Assembly (NCBI GenBank): GCA_012517355.1
Contig: JAAYVD010000137.1
Coordinates: forward strand, 1-48,984
Direction: 5' to 3'
DNA from: Candidatus Rifleibacteriota bacterium
GTDB taxonomy: Bacteria; Muiribacteriota; Ozemobacteria; Ozemobacterales; Ozemobacteraceae
Length of the DNA: 48,984 bases
Position 1 is the first letter of the stretch; every line of letters starts with the position of its first letter. The translations under genes and the position numbers were made by a program. The notes below the pieces were generated by a model. It saw only the letters and a program-made list of their open reading frames with translations, was not told the origin of the DNA and did not search any database. Shown one piece after another: positions 33,310 to 41,973 of the stretch.

Positions 33310-35220
33310 ATGAAGACCCTGATCATGAAGGAACTGCGGGAGCACGCCCTCCACCTGGGGCTGTTCATCGCGGCGGGCGTGGCTTCCGTGCTGATGCTGG
33401 CGTGGTTCAACCAGTTCGACCACGAGACGGTGTTGACGCTGCTGTTCCTGTTCGAGGCGCCCCTGTTCACGATCATGCTGGGCGGCCACCTGGTCGGGGC
33501 TGAGGTCCGGACGAACACCTTCCCCTTCCTGGCGGCCCTTCCCCTCTCGCGCTCGGCAATCTGGTGGGGAAAGGCGGTGGCCGGCCTGGCCATCTGCCTG
33601 ACGGTCTACGCGGCCTTCGCCGGCCTCGCCTGGACGGCGGGCATCCCCGAGCTGCTGCTCGATTTCGGCATGGGCAACCAGACCGGCGGCGCCGAGCCGT
33701 GGTTCCAGCTCCGGGGGTATCCCTTCCTGACGGCGGGCATCCTGCTCTTCGGGCTGCCGATGGCCCTTTTCGCCGCCGCCTACTGGGGAACCATGCTGCC
33801 CAACGGCCTGCCCGTGCTGGAAACCCTGGTCGCCGTGGTCGCCCTCTGGCTCCTGTGGTCCGGGCAGGCCCTGTCGGCCCTGCACCTGCCCCTGGCTCTC
33901 GGGCTGCTGACCATCGTCTTCCTCGCCTCGTCCTGGCTCACCTTCCGGCGGGGAGAGCTGATGACCGGCTGGCGGAGGGCCTGGTGGGCCATCGGCTCGC
34001 TGGCGGTCGGCCTGGGCTGCGCCGGCCTGCTGTGGGGCGCCCTCGACGGGCTGGCCGACCGGCGGCTGCCCAAGGGGGAGATGAAGGAACTGCGGGTGAC
34101 CGACGACGGCACCTCGGTGCTGTGCGCGGTCGAGACCCAGGCGGAATGGTTCGACCCGTTGCAGGGCATGGGCCTGCGCCCCTGGAGCACGACCGACCCC
34201 GACCGGACGGCCCATTCCCGCCTCCTGCGCCTCGATCCGGCCACCGGCCGGTTCCACCAGGTCGGGCGGCGCGGCCTCGTCTGCCCCGAACCGTCTCCCG
34301 ACGGGAAGACCCTCGCCGCCGTCGCCCTGACCTCCTGGCCGGGGCTGCGCACCACCCCGCGCCTGGTGCTCGCCGATCCTGTCACTGGTGACATCCGGCG
34401 GGTGATCGATACCAACGCCTCCCCGAAGGGCTTCCTGCCCGACGGTCGGCTGCTCTACGAGCGGTACGTGCCCGGGGGCGGCGACCTGATCACCACCGAA
34501 CTCTGCGTCTACGAACCGGGCAGCGGCTCCCGCGGCCTGTTCGCCATCCAGCAGGACCGCGGAGGCGGGCTGTTCCCCCTGGCCCTGACCTGCCTCGACG
34601 CCGTCATGGTCTACACCCCTGACCGGGCAGAGCCCCTGCTGGTCGCCCTGTCCACCGGCCGGACCGCCTCCCTTCCCCTCCCCGTGTTCCTGCATTCCCC
34701 CTACCAGGACGAAAAGCTGGCCATCCTGACCGCCTACAACCAACCCTTCCATCTGGTGCGGCCCGGCGCCGCCCCGCGGGTGCTCACCGGCCTCGCCACC
34801 GATACCGAGTTCCTGGGGCGCCTGCCCGACGGCCGGTTGCTGGTCGTGATGAACGCCACCACCACGGTCGACGGGTTCGACCTGGAGGGACGGGTGCTGG
34901 GCACCTTCGACGCCGACGCCGGCACCTGCCGGCCCCTGGCAGCCTTCCGAAACCTGCGGCTGAACGCCATGAACACCAGCCTCAGCGGCGACGGCCGCAC
35001 CCTGCTCGCCTCCATGAATTCGCCGGGGCCGGGAGAGGCCTTCCTGCTCGACCTGGAAACGGGCCGCCGGCAGACGGTCAACCTTCCGACGAGGTCGATC
35101 CGCCATCTGCAACCCGCCGGCCGGCGGGCCTTCGCGGTCTCCTTCTACGAGGACCTCTGGCGCGTCGACGCCGACACCGGCGCCGCCACCCGCCTGGTCG
35201 CCGTTCCCTCGCCCTTCTGA
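33310..35220 (+). CDS. Second ABC-2 permease-beta-propeller fusion
   Basis: A 636-aa paralogue of the preceding permease: six TM segments in residues 1-250 (KTLIMKELREHALHLGLFIA; TFPFLAALPLSRSAIWWGK) and a propeller-like region from about 255 (SRLLRLDPATGRFHQVGR; LVLADPVTGDIRRVID; LWRVDADTGAATRLVAV). It lacks the Pro-rich linker. ATG with GAGGAGG upstream, 100 bp after the first permease, in the same operon. The two probably form a heterodimeric permease with the single ATPase. Cargo unknown. Confidence 0.82.
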   Translation: MKTLIMKELREHALHLGLFIAAGVASVLMLAWFNQFDHETVLTLLFLFEAPLFTIMLGGHLVGAEVRTNTFPFLAALPLSRSAIWWGKAVAGLAICLTVYAAFAGLAWTAGIPELLLDFGMGNQTGGAEPWFQLRGYPFLTAGILLFGLPMALFAAAYWGTMLPNGLPVLETLVAVVALWLLWSGQALSALHLPLALGLLTIVFLASSWLTFRRGELMTGWRRAWWAIGSLAVGLGCAGLLWGALDGLADRRLPKGEMKELRVTDDGTSVLCAVETQAEWFDPLQGMGLRPWSTTDPDRTAHSRLLRLDPATGRFHQVGRRGLVCPEPSPDGKTLAAVALTSWPGLRTTPRLVLADPVTGDIRRVIDTNASPKGFLPDGRLLYERYVPGGGDLITTELCVYEPGSGSRGLFAIQQDRGGGLFPLALTCLDAVMVYTPDRAEPLLVALSTGRTASLPLPVFLHSPYQDEKLAILTAYNQPFHLVRPGAAPRVLTGLATDTEFLGRLPDGRLLVVMNATTTVDGFDLEGRVLGTFDADAGTCRPLAAFRNLRLNAMNTSLSGDGRTLLASMNSPGPGEAFLLDLETGRRQTVNLPTRSIRHLQPAGRRAFAVSFYEDLWRVDADTGAATRLVAVPSPF

Positions 35221-35228
35221 ACACGGCC

Positions 35229-35261
35229 GGCCGGGAAGGGGATCTTCCGCCTTTCCCGGCC
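35229..35261 (+). terminator. Hairpin after the ABC operon
   Basis: GGCCGGGAA (35229-35237) pairs with TTCCCGGCC (35253-35261), starting 9 bp after the stop codon. No T-run follows, so termination is inferred from position. Confidence 0.45.
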
Positions 35262-35452
35262 CTGCCTTCCCGGATGCCACCCGGCCACCCCGCTGGTTCA
35301 CCTTTGCACAAGCGGGAGGCCGGAGCCGGCCGGAATCTATACACCCCGGGGCACCGACCCGCTGCCGCGACTTTCTTCCGGAGTCGACAATCCCTGTTCA
35401 TCAGAAACGCTTCGGAACGATGAGGGAGAATTCCTGGGTTCCCCCCGACTGG

Positions 35453-35481
35453 TTGACACCCCCCGGGCCCGCCCATAGAAT
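35453..35481 (+). promoter_or_regulatory. Consensus sigma70-like promoter of the Na/Pi cotransporter gene
   Basis: TTGACA (35453-35458), 17-bp spacer, TAGAAT (35476-35481); start codon 30 bp downstream. The strongest promoter match in the window. Confidence 0.75.
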
Positions 35482-35510
35482 GCGGGAAAGAGTTCGAGAA
35501 GGAACGTGGA

Positions 35511-37535
35511 ATGATGCGACGGGTCGGCCTCGCCCTGGTGGTGTTCTTCCTGGTCTTCTCCCCCGGGGCGGCCGGGGCGGCCGCACCGCAGTTGAGGCTG
35601 CTTTCCGGGGGGAATCAGGTCCTGCTGGAGGGGGGCCGCAGCGCCCCCGTGGTCCTGCAGGTCCTCGACGCCGCCAGCGCCCCGGTGGCCGGCGAGCGGC
35701 TCAACCTGCTGGTCGGGCACTGCCCGACGAAGGCCGTCGACTTCCGGTTCGACCCACCCGTACTGGTGACCGACGCGCAGGGGCAGGCTTCGGTCACGGT
35801 GCAGGTCTCCCACGCCGGGGAGTATGACCTGCTCGTCCAGCTGAACGCCGACGCCGCCCAGGTGGTCAAGGCCCAGTTCGTGGTCCACGACACCGCCTGG
35901 ATCATGTTCCTGCTGTTCGGCCTGGCGGGCGGCCTGGGCATGTTCCTGTTCGGCATGACGCTGGGCGCGGAGGGGCTGCAGAAGATCGCCGGCAAGCGCA
36001 TGAAATCGATCCTGGGGGCGTTCACCGCCACCCCGACCCTCGGCATCCTGACCGGCATCGTGGTCACCGCCATCACGCAGAGCTCTTCGGCGACGACGGT
36101 CATGCTGGTCGGGTTCGTCAACGCCTCGCTGATGACCGTGCAGCAGACGCTGTCGGTCATCATGGGCGCCAACATCGGCACCACCCTGACGGTGCAGCTG
36201 ATCGCCTTCGACATCTCGCACTGGGCGCTGCTGCTGATCGGGCTGGGCTTCCTGCTCAAGCAGTTCGCCAACCGCACCACCGCCTACGCGGGCGACATCG
36301 TGCTGGGCTTCGGCCTCATCTTCTACGGGATGAAGGTGATGAGCACGGCCATGGCCCCGCTCCGCTCCTTCCCCGCCTTCCGCGAGATGCTGATCTCGAT
36401 CGGCCAGTATCCGGTCACCGCCATCGTGGGCTCGATGCTGTTCACCTCCCTGATCCAGAGCAGCGGGGCCACCATCGGCCTGCTGGTCGTGTTCGCCAGC
36501 CAGGGACTGCTCTCGTTGCACGCCGCGGTGCCGCTGATCCTCGGCGCCCATATCGGCACCTGCATCACGGGCTGGATCGCCGCGATCGGCGGCTCCATTC
36601 CCGCCAAGAAGACGGCCCTGCTCAACATCGTCTACAACGTCATCGGCACCGTCATCTTCCTGCCCTTCCTGTACGACCGGGCCAACTTCGGCGACCTGGT
36701 GGCCTGGCTCTCGGCCCCGCTGGGCGCCACCCCCGCCCGCGAGGTGGCCAATGCCCACATGATCAGCGCCGTGGCCAAGGTGATCGTCCTGCTTCCCTTC
36801 TACGGGCGTATCGTCGCCCTCACCGAGCGGTTGCTGCCCGAAGCGCCCGTTCCCGAAGACCAGGTGCTGAAGGTCAAGTTCCTCAGCGAGGGCCTGCTGC
36901 GCACCCCCGAACTCGCCCTCGGCAACGTGGCCCGCGAGATCGCCCGCATGGCCGGCCACGTCGAGGTCATGATGCACAGCGTGCCGGCGCTGATCAGCTA
37001 CGCCGAGGACAAGCTGATCGAGGATCTGACCCTGCGCGAGCGGAAGGTCGACTTCCTGCGCCTGCAGATCACCCGTTACCTGTCGCGGTTGTCGGAAGCC
37101 ACCCTGACCACCGAACAGACCGCGACGATGATGCAGTACATGAACGTCATCAACGACCTGGAGGGACTGGGAGACATGATCTACAAGGCCATCCTGCCCT
37201 GCTCGAAGGTCAAGAAGGCCGGGGAACTGCGCTTCTCGGAAGAGGGATTCCGCGAGCTGATGAAGATGTTCGACGCCGTCAACGCCGTCTTCCTGCAGGC
37301 CATCAACGGGTTCGCCACCCACGACCTGCATCTCGTCGAGGCGGTCGTCGCCTCCGAGCCGGCCATCGCCCACCTCGAAGACGAACTGCGCACTTCGCAC
37401 ATGAAGCGGGTCTTCGAACAACGCGACCAGTCCGTGCAGACCTCGACCCTGCACCTCGACCTGCTCTCGACCCTGCGCGGCATCCACATCCAGTCGGTCA
37501 AGATCGCCCGCGTCCTCGCCCCCCACCCCGCCTGA
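35511..37535 (+). CDS. Na+/phosphate cotransporter family protein with PhoU-like C terminus
   Basis: A 674-aa PNaS-type transporter. Order: signal peptide (1-24), an Ig/Big_1-like extracytoplasmic domain (about 28-127), then the duplicated Na/Pi cotransporter core with both QSS motifs (TQSSSATTVM and IQSSGATIGL) and the GANIGTT / GAHIGTC loops, and a PhoU-like helical domain (about 465-670). Most bacterial homologues lack the N-terminal Ig-like domain, so this is a modest novelty. Phosphate is the presumed substrate. ATG with GAAGGAACG upstream and a consensus promoter. Confidence 0.9.
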   Translation: MMRRVGLALVVFFLVFSPGAAGAAAPQLRLLSGGNQVLLEGGRSAPVVLQVLDAASAPVAGERLNLLVGHCPTKAVDFRFDPPVLVTDAQGQASVTVQVSHAGEYDLLVQLNADAAQVVKAQFVVHDTAWIMFLLFGLAGGLGMFLFGMTLGAEGLQKIAGKRMKSILGAFTATPTLGILTGIVVTAITQSSSATTVMLVGFVNASLMTVQQTLSVIMGANIGTTLTVQLIAFDISHWALLLIGLGFLLKQFANRTTAYAGDIVLGFGLIFYGMKVMSTAMAPLRSFPAFREMLISIGQYPVTAIVGSMLFTSLIQSSGATIGLLVVFASQGLLSLHAAVPLILGAHIGTCITGWIAAIGGSIPAKKTALLNIVYNVIGTVIFLPFLYDRANFGDLVAWLSAPLGATPAREVANAHMISAVAKVIVLLPFYGRIVALTERLLPEAPVPEDQVLKVKFLSEGLLRTPELALGNVAREIARMAGHVEVMMHSVPALISYAEDKLIEDLTLRERKVDFLRLQITRYLSRLSEATLTTEQTATMMQYMNVINDLEGLGDMIYKAILPCSKVKKAGELRFSEEGFRELMKMFDAVNAVFLQAINGFATHDLHLVEAVVASEPAIAHLEDELRTSHMKRVFEQRDQSVQTSTLHLDLLSTLRGIHIQSVKIARVLAPHPA

Positions 37536-37542
37536 ACCGACC

Positions 37543-37989
37543 ATGGCGGTTCTTGGAGACGATGGCCGGGTTTCGGTTCTTCGCATCCTGGGCCTGGTGG
37601 CCGTGATCGTCGCCTGGTTCTGGCCCGGCCCCTTCGATTGGGCCCGGCACACCCCCGCGGAAACCGCCCAACGTGTGTGCTATGCCAGCCAGCGGGTACT
37701 CCTGGGGGCCATCGAGATGTACGACCAGGATCACCCGGGCAAGCCCCTCACCGTCTTCGATGCCTCCACCGTGGAAGAACTCCGGCGCCTGGGATACCTC
37801 CATCGGCCCGAAACCCTCACCTGCTTCCGCCCCAACCGCTCCCGCCAGACCCGGTACAGCGTCGAGATGCTCCTCAGCCTGGTCTTCCCACTGTATTCGC
37901 CGGTCCCAGGAAACATCGAGGGGTTCTTCCCCCCAGGCTCGTCGACCCTCCACCTGCGCTGCCGCACCCACGGCTCACCCGATCCCTGA
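37543..37989 (+). CDS. Small membrane-anchored pseudopilin-like protein
   Basis: A 148-aa protein with one N-terminal TM helix (VLRILGLVAVIVAWFW) and a body reading CYASQRVLLGAIEMYDQDHPG and RRLGYLHRPETLTCF. This Cys-containing 'xNQRxLxxAIExY' and 'GYL...C' pattern is like the globular part of G-type pseudopilins, but the canonical prepilin cleavage site (G-F-T-L-I-E) is missing. It could be a degenerate pseudopilin or an unrelated lipid-side protein. It starts 7 bp after the transporter stop, so it is probably cotranscribed. Confidence 0.6.
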   Translation: MAVLGDDGRVSVLRILGLVAVIVAWFWPGPFDWARHTPAETAQRVCYASQRVLLGAIEMYDQDHPGKPLTVFDASTVEELRRLGYLHRPETLTCFRPNRSRQTRYSVEMLLSLVFPLYSPVPGNIEGFFPPGSSTLHLRCRTHGSPDP

Positions 37990-38022
37990 CCGGCGCGGGA
38001 AGAGGGTCTCCCGAGTCTGCCG

Positions 38023-38286
38023 TCACAGCCAGGAAACGAGGTAGTGCAGCACCAGGCAGACGAAGATGGCGGCCACCGACAGGAGGTCGTCGGGGGGAAG
38101 GCAGAGCAGGGCGGTGCCCGCGCTGACGGTCATGAAGAAATACCGCCGGAAATCCCAGCGGAAGCGCCAGCACCTCTCGTCCTCCGCCGACATCCCGGGC
38201 TGGGACCGCATCTGGCGCCGCCAGGAGAGGCCGAGGAAGGTCGGGGTGGGCGAGGGTTCGGTCGGGTGAAGCGGGTCAGCTGCCAT
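38023..38286 (-). CDS. Hypothetical 87-aa membrane protein
   Basis: A small protein with a polar N-terminal half (RCWRFRWDFRRYFF) and two hydrophobic segments (FFMTVSAGTALLCLP; LLSVAAIFVCLVLHYLVSW). Start fixed by a strong TAAGGAGGAG box. No family recognised. It converges on the pilin-like gene with a 33-bp gap. Confidence 0.65.
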   Translation of the reverse strand: MAADPLHPTEPSPTPTFLGLSWRRQMRSQPGMSAEDERCWRFRWDFRRYFFMTVSAGTALLCLPPDDLLSVAAIFVCLVLHYLVSWL

Positions 38287-38427
38287 CGGTGATCTCCTCC
38301 TTACCCTGAACCGGGGCGCCTGGGGAAGGCCGCCATCGGCGGCCACGCGGAACCCGTCTGCTTCTTGCCGGTCGGTGGGTGGGGCGGCCACGGGGGGCCG
38401 CCCCTACGGGTGGTCGTGCAGGCCGTG

Positions 38428-38979
38428 TCATTCCCCCGCGTCCGCCTTGGGCCGGCCGGCGTGGCCGCTGGCCAGTCCGGCGGTGATGGCCGCCTTCAGT
38501 TCGGCCAGACGGCACGACCGGTCACTCTCCGAAAGGTCGATCGCCGCCTCCAGGTTCAAAAACCGGGGAAGGGCCGCCGCCCCCACGGTGGCCACGAGGT
38601 TGACCTGGGCCCGCTGGTAATGCAGGCGGCAGAGGGTGAACACGGTCGTCTCGGCGAACAGGTCCATCAGCACGGCCCCGAGCGGGTCGTGGGTCAACCC
38701 GGTCAGGGCCTCGGGAAACTCCGCCCAGTCGCGGGAGACGAGCCCGTCGAGAAACAGGAAGACCTCCCAGCCCGCCCGCAGGGTGGCCAGGACCGCCTCC
38801 CGCAGGGCTTCAGCCAGGGGCGGCCCCCCGTTGTCGCCGGCACGGGCTGCCCCCGCCCGGGGCACCGTTTGCGCCTCGACCCAGGCCTCGGCCATCAACC
38901 TGGCGAACCCCCGGGCAGCGATGGACTGGCCGACGATCCGCCGGGCGGCGGGCCCCCGGTCGCTGGTTCCCTCGTTCAT
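38428..38979 (-). CDS. Hypothetical protein, 183 aa
   Basis: A soluble, largely helical protein; no TM or signal. The core reads LRAGWEVFLFLDGLVSRDW and DPLGAVLMDLFAETTVFTLCRL. No family recognised. GGAGG precedes the ATG. It has the look of a distant relative of the two small proteins at 39110 and 41135 (aromatic-rich helix, then a DPxGL/LM..LF helix), which I cannot establish by eye. Confidence 0.6.
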   Translation of the reverse strand: MNEGTSDRGPAARRIVGQSIAARGFARLMAEAWVEAQTVPRAGAARAGDNGGPPLAEALREAVLATLRAGWEVFLFLDGLVSRDWAEFPEALTGLTHDPLGAVLMDLFAETTVFTLCRLHYQRAQVNLVATVGAAALPRFLNLEAAIDLSESDRSCRLAELKAAITAGLASGHAGRPKADAGE

Positions 38980-39109
38980 CCGGTTGCCTCCTCGCCGCGC
39001 CGGTCCGGCGGCGGCGGCACGCGTGGCCGGTCACCGCGGCCCGCTTCCCCCCTGGCGGGGTTCGCGGGCCGCTCGGGAAATCCTCTCGTGACCAAGAACG
39101 CGTCCCCCC

Positions 39110-39454
39110 TCAGAACGCGCTTCTCGGCGTGTTGCCGGTCCCCCGGTCCCGGGCGGGCAGGTGGGCGATGGTCTCCACCCAGGTCCACCAGGTGGGTTCG
39201 ATCTCGGTCACCGGCTTCCCGTCGATCTCGAGAAGGGTCGCGGCCATCTCGTAGAGGTCGCCCGTCTCGAGCCAGGGAAGATGCCGGGTCCGGATCCAAG
39301 CGAGGAGCGTCTCCCAGCACCGGGCAAACTCCTCCCGGTCGATGACCACCCGGTCCCCCGCCGGCGACAGGGTGGCACAGGTGTTGAAGAACCTCCGCCA
39401 CAGGTTCCAGGTTTTCCTGGCGATTTTCCGTTCCATCCGATGTCCGACGTCCAT
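39110..39454 (-). CDS. Hypothetical small helical protein, paralogue A
   Basis: A 114-aa Trp-rich soluble protein (KTWNLWRRFFNTCATL; DLYEMAATLLEIDGKPVTEI). Start supported by AAAGGAGG at good spacing. Its second half matches the protein at 41135-41515 (DLYEMAATLLEIDGKP versus GLMEIVADLVALDGRP). Function unknown. A competing longer frame on the same strand (38976-39542) lacks signals and is Arg/Gly/Pro-rich, so I reject it. Confidence 0.65.
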   Translation of the reverse strand: MDVGHRMERKIARKTWNLWRRFFNTCATLSPAGDRVVIDREEFARCWETLLAWIRTRHLPWLETGDLYEMAATLLEIDGKPVTEIEPTWWTWVETIAHLPARDRGTGNTPRSAF

Positions 39455-39595
39455 GGCCCGTCCTCCTTTCCCCTTCGATCAGAAGACCCGCCAACCCGCC
39501 CGGTTCAAAGATTGGTGCAACCGCCGCCAGCTCCTTTCGCATGGCCGTCTCCAGCCGGTCGATGACCTCCGGGGAAAGGAAGGTTCACGGCCCAT
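39455..39595. other. Gap upstream of the small protein, no gene seen
   Basis: Nothing recognised beyond the ribosome binding site of the minus-strand gene. Base composition is slightly less GC-rich than the flanks. Confidence 0.5.
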
Positions 39596-39755
39596 CAGGG
39601 TTCAAAAGCGGAGCCTCCGCGAGGGAAACGCGTCAGCGTTCCCCTCGCCAGAAGAAAGGGGTCCAGGGCCATCGGCCCTGGTGGGGTGAAGGGGCAAAGC
39701 CCCTTCGGCAAGCCTTCATGCGGATCTTTGGCCTTTTTGAACCAACCCGACCCCG
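39596..39755. repeat. Cluster of short hairpins flanked by imperfect inverted ends
   Basis: Successive small inverted repeats: GCGGAG/CTCCGC, AACGC/GCGTT, CCAGGGCC/GGCCCTGG and GGGGC/GCCCC. The block begins with GGGTTCAAAAG and ends with CTTTTTGAACC, an imperfect terminal inverted repeat. No coding potential. It looks like a small non-autonomous repeat element. Confidence 0.55.
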
Positions 39756-39818
39756 CCGCCTTTGTCGGTGAAAGGTCTCGTTCCACGCCGGATCGCGAAC
39801 GGACGGCTCCTTTGTGGA

Positions 39819-39891
39819 GCGCGGAACGGGCGTTGCCCTACGCCATCCGTGACGGCACCGGGGAAGCCCTTCCGACCCCGTGTCGGTCGGC
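39819..39891 (-). repeat. Copy 4 of the ~72-bp dispersed repeat
   Basis: On the minus strand: GCCGACCGACACGGGGTCGG, AAGGGCTTCCCC, GTGCCGTCACGGATGGCG and AACGCCCGTTCCGCG. Roughly four in five bases match copy 2 at 19522-19593. Confidence 0.8.
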
Positions 39892-39945
39892 ATCGCCCGT
39901 CCCCCCGCATCCTGTCTCTGGAACCAATTTGCCGGAGGTCGACCC

Positions 39946-40809
39946 ATGATCAGACTCTCGTTTTTCCCGCCCTCCCCGTTGCCAAATGGCTGGGTTGGCC
40001 CGACCATGGAGGAAATGGACATCCACCCCGACCTGCTGGCCATCTGCCGCGCCGATCGGCCTTCCGAGCCGTTGTGCGCCCGGCTCGCGCAGGGAACCCT
40101 GCCCGCTCCCCTGCCGCGGTTGCAGGGCATCCCGCAGCCGGCGGACAAGCATCCCGAGGGCGACGTCTGGAACCACACCCTGCAGGTGGCCGACCAGGCG
40201 GCCCGCCTCGCCCGGCGCGAGGGGTTGCCGCCCGACGAGACCGACCTGCTGGTGCTGACGGCCCTGGTTCACGACCTGGGCAAGATCACGGCCACCACGG
40301 TCGGGGCTGACGGCCGCGTCCGCTCCTGGAGGCACGAGGCCCCGGAGGTCTTCCTGCCCCTGTTCGCGCAGCTGCAGGAGACCTGGCCGGTCTCGCCCGC
40401 CATCGCGGAGAAGGTCGCCACGCTGGTCGAGCTCCACCTGCCGAACGCCCGTCTGCAGGAGGAGGTTCCCTCCTCCCGCGAGGTCAGGCGCTTTCTGCGC
40501 CGGCTCGACGAGGCGGGCGTTCCCTTCCACCTGGCGCGGTGGCTCGTCGCCGCCGACGTCTCCGGCCGCGACCGGGGCGAGGCCGACCCGCTGGCCGCCT
40601 GGCTGCCCGTCATCGCCGACCTCCCGGGGAAGGCGGCCGCCCGCCCGGCCTGCCCGATCACGGGCAGGGACCTGGTCGCCCTCGGCGTGCCGCCCGGCCC
40701 GCGGTTCCGCGAGCTGCTGGCGCTGGCCGCCGACCAGGCCGCCCAGGGCTGGGACCACGACCGCATCCTCACCGCCCTGCGCGCCAGAATGGGACCGCCC
40801 CCCGCCTGA
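39946..40809 (+). CDS. HD-domain phosphohydrolase (tRNA nucleotidyltransferase HD-like)
   Basis: A 287-aa protein. The HD core is VWNHTLQVADQ (first His) and LTALVHDLGKITATTV (HD pair), followed by a helical tail like the C-terminal half of bacterial CCA-adding enzymes or poly(A) polymerase relatives. The nucleotidyltransferase half is absent. Likely a metal-dependent phosphohydrolase of unknown substrate. ATG at 39946 chosen for GGAGG nine bases upstream; the frame opens further upstream only through repeat DNA. Confidence 0.82.
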   Translation: MIRLSFFPPSPLPNGWVGPTMEEMDIHPDLLAICRADRPSEPLCARLAQGTLPAPLPRLQGIPQPADKHPEGDVWNHTLQVADQAARLARREGLPPDETDLLVLTALVHDLGKITATTVGADGRVRSWRHEAPEVFLPLFAQLQETWPVSPAIAEKVATLVELHLPNARLQEEVPSSREVRRFLRRLDEAGVPFHLARWLVAADVSGRDRGEADPLAAWLPVIADLPGKAAARPACPITGRDLVALGVPPGPRFRELLALAADQAAQGWDHDRILTALRARMGPPPA

Positions 40810-41134
40810 GTCCTTCCCCCACCGCCCGGACGAACGCTCAATCCACGGCGTGGAGCCCCTCAATTCCGGTGACCGCGACTATCCCGCCCTTTTCCCCAGG
40901 AGGATTTCGAATCCCGCTTGGGAAAAGGAATGGTCATACGTGAGGGCTTTCTTCATCTTCTCGGCTTTCATCAAGACGAACGAGACGCAATTTCCGCCAA
41001 AGAATTCCTGGCCCTGGCCGGAAAGACCCTTTCGTCATCCCGTTCTCCCTGGGGTTCCCGTGCTTCCAGCCACGAACTTTGAACCGGAGCCCGGGCGCGG
41101 CCTTTTTGGGCATATCCCCGAAAGGAGGAAGGCC
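40810..41134. other. 325-bp intergenic stretch, lower GC
   Basis: No convincing gene. GC content drops visibly (TTTTCCCC, TTTCTTCATCTTC stretches), unlike the neighbours. The last 20 bp hold the AAAGGAGG ribosome binding site of the next gene. It may contain that gene's promoter, but none was clear. Confidence 0.5.
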
Positions 41135-41515
41135 ATGAAGGTCAATCGCGACGGACGGGTGGAGATGCGGATGATCGACGAGACGCCGGGCCCCGGGAAG
41201 CGCGAGGAAGTGATGCGGTCCCTGAGCGAGCGGTTCCTCGAGCAGTGCCTGCGGGTCACGCAGGACGGCCTGCGGGCCGTCGTCAACCGGCGCCGGGTGC
41301 AGGAGTGGTGGACCTTCTTCCAGAACCTCATCAAGGAGGGGAAGGCCGGCCTCCTCGACCCCCAGGGGCTCATGGAGATCGTCGCCGACCTGGTCGCCCT
41401 CGACGGGCGGCCCCTGGCCGACCTCCCCGCGGAGCTGGCCGACCTGGCCCGCCTCCAGGCCCGGATCGACCGCCGCCTGGTCGTGCCGGGGAACTCCGAC
41501 TGGTTGCCCTGCTGA
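41135..41515 (+). CDS. Hypothetical small helical protein, paralogue B
   Basis: A 126-aa soluble helical protein (VQEWWTFFQNLIKEGKAGLL; GLMEIVADLVALDGRPLADL). Related to the minus-strand gene at 39110-39454 in the aromatic helix and in the DGRP/DGKP segment. AAAGGAGGAAGGCC precedes the ATG. No known family. Two diverged copies flanking an HD hydrolase hint at an accessory module. Confidence 0.68.
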   Translation: MKVNRDGRVEMRMIDETPGPGKREEVMRSLSERFLEQCLRVTQDGLRAVVNRRRVQEWWTFFQNLIKEGKAGLLDPQGLMEIVADLVALDGRPLADLPAELADLARLQARIDRRLVVPGNSDWLPC

Positions 41516-41589
41516 CCTGGGGCAAATGGCCTCCTTCCCTGAAAGGCCTCCGGCTTTGGGCCGGGCGGCGGGCCGTTCGGGCGGGGCCG

Positions 41590-41607
41590 GCCCACCTCCG
41601 GAGGTGG
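41590..41607. terminator. 18-bp perfect palindrome after the small helical protein gene
   Basis: CCCACCTCCGGAGGTGGG, about 75 bp after the stop. Possible terminator or repeat part. Confidence 0.35.
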
Positions 41608-41723
41608 GTCGGTTCCCTTCGTGGAGGGTGAAGGCGTTACCAGGGCGGTTTCGCTCCAGCTCGCGATTTCATGGAACAGGGAGCTGCGGAGGCCGAGGGG
41701 CAATTCCATCGGTGAAGAGAGAA

Positions 41724-41748
41724 GGACGGGGGCGGCCAGCCCCCGTCC
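41724..41748. terminator. Strong GC hairpin
   Basis: GGACGGGGGC and GCCCCCGTCC form a 10-bp perfect stem with a 5-base loop, between convergent genes (41135-41515 plus, 41974-42648 minus). No T-run. The rest of the gap 41516-41973 shows no gene. Confidence 0.45.
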
Positions 41749-41973
41749 GGATGCAGTTCCGGGCCCGGGAGGGGAAACAACCTCTCAATCAGCCCGTTGT
41801 CGGGCCATTGATTGGCAACCAGCAATGGGAACCGTACCGCCTGCCATTGGACGTCGCGGGCGCTGAGACCCCTTGGTCCATGGTTGGGCGCTGGGTTTTT
41901 CGGTCCCGGGCCGCCGCCTTGCTCTGGATGGGCGCGGGAGGGCGAACCCCCGACACCCCTTCCCATTCCACGA

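Noticed and set aside
38976-39542. A 188-aa minus-strand frame over the small protein gene
   Set aside because: Arg/Gly/Pro-rich composition typical of an off-frame in GC-rich DNA; the overlapping frame at 39110-39454 has a ribosome binding site and a paralogue.
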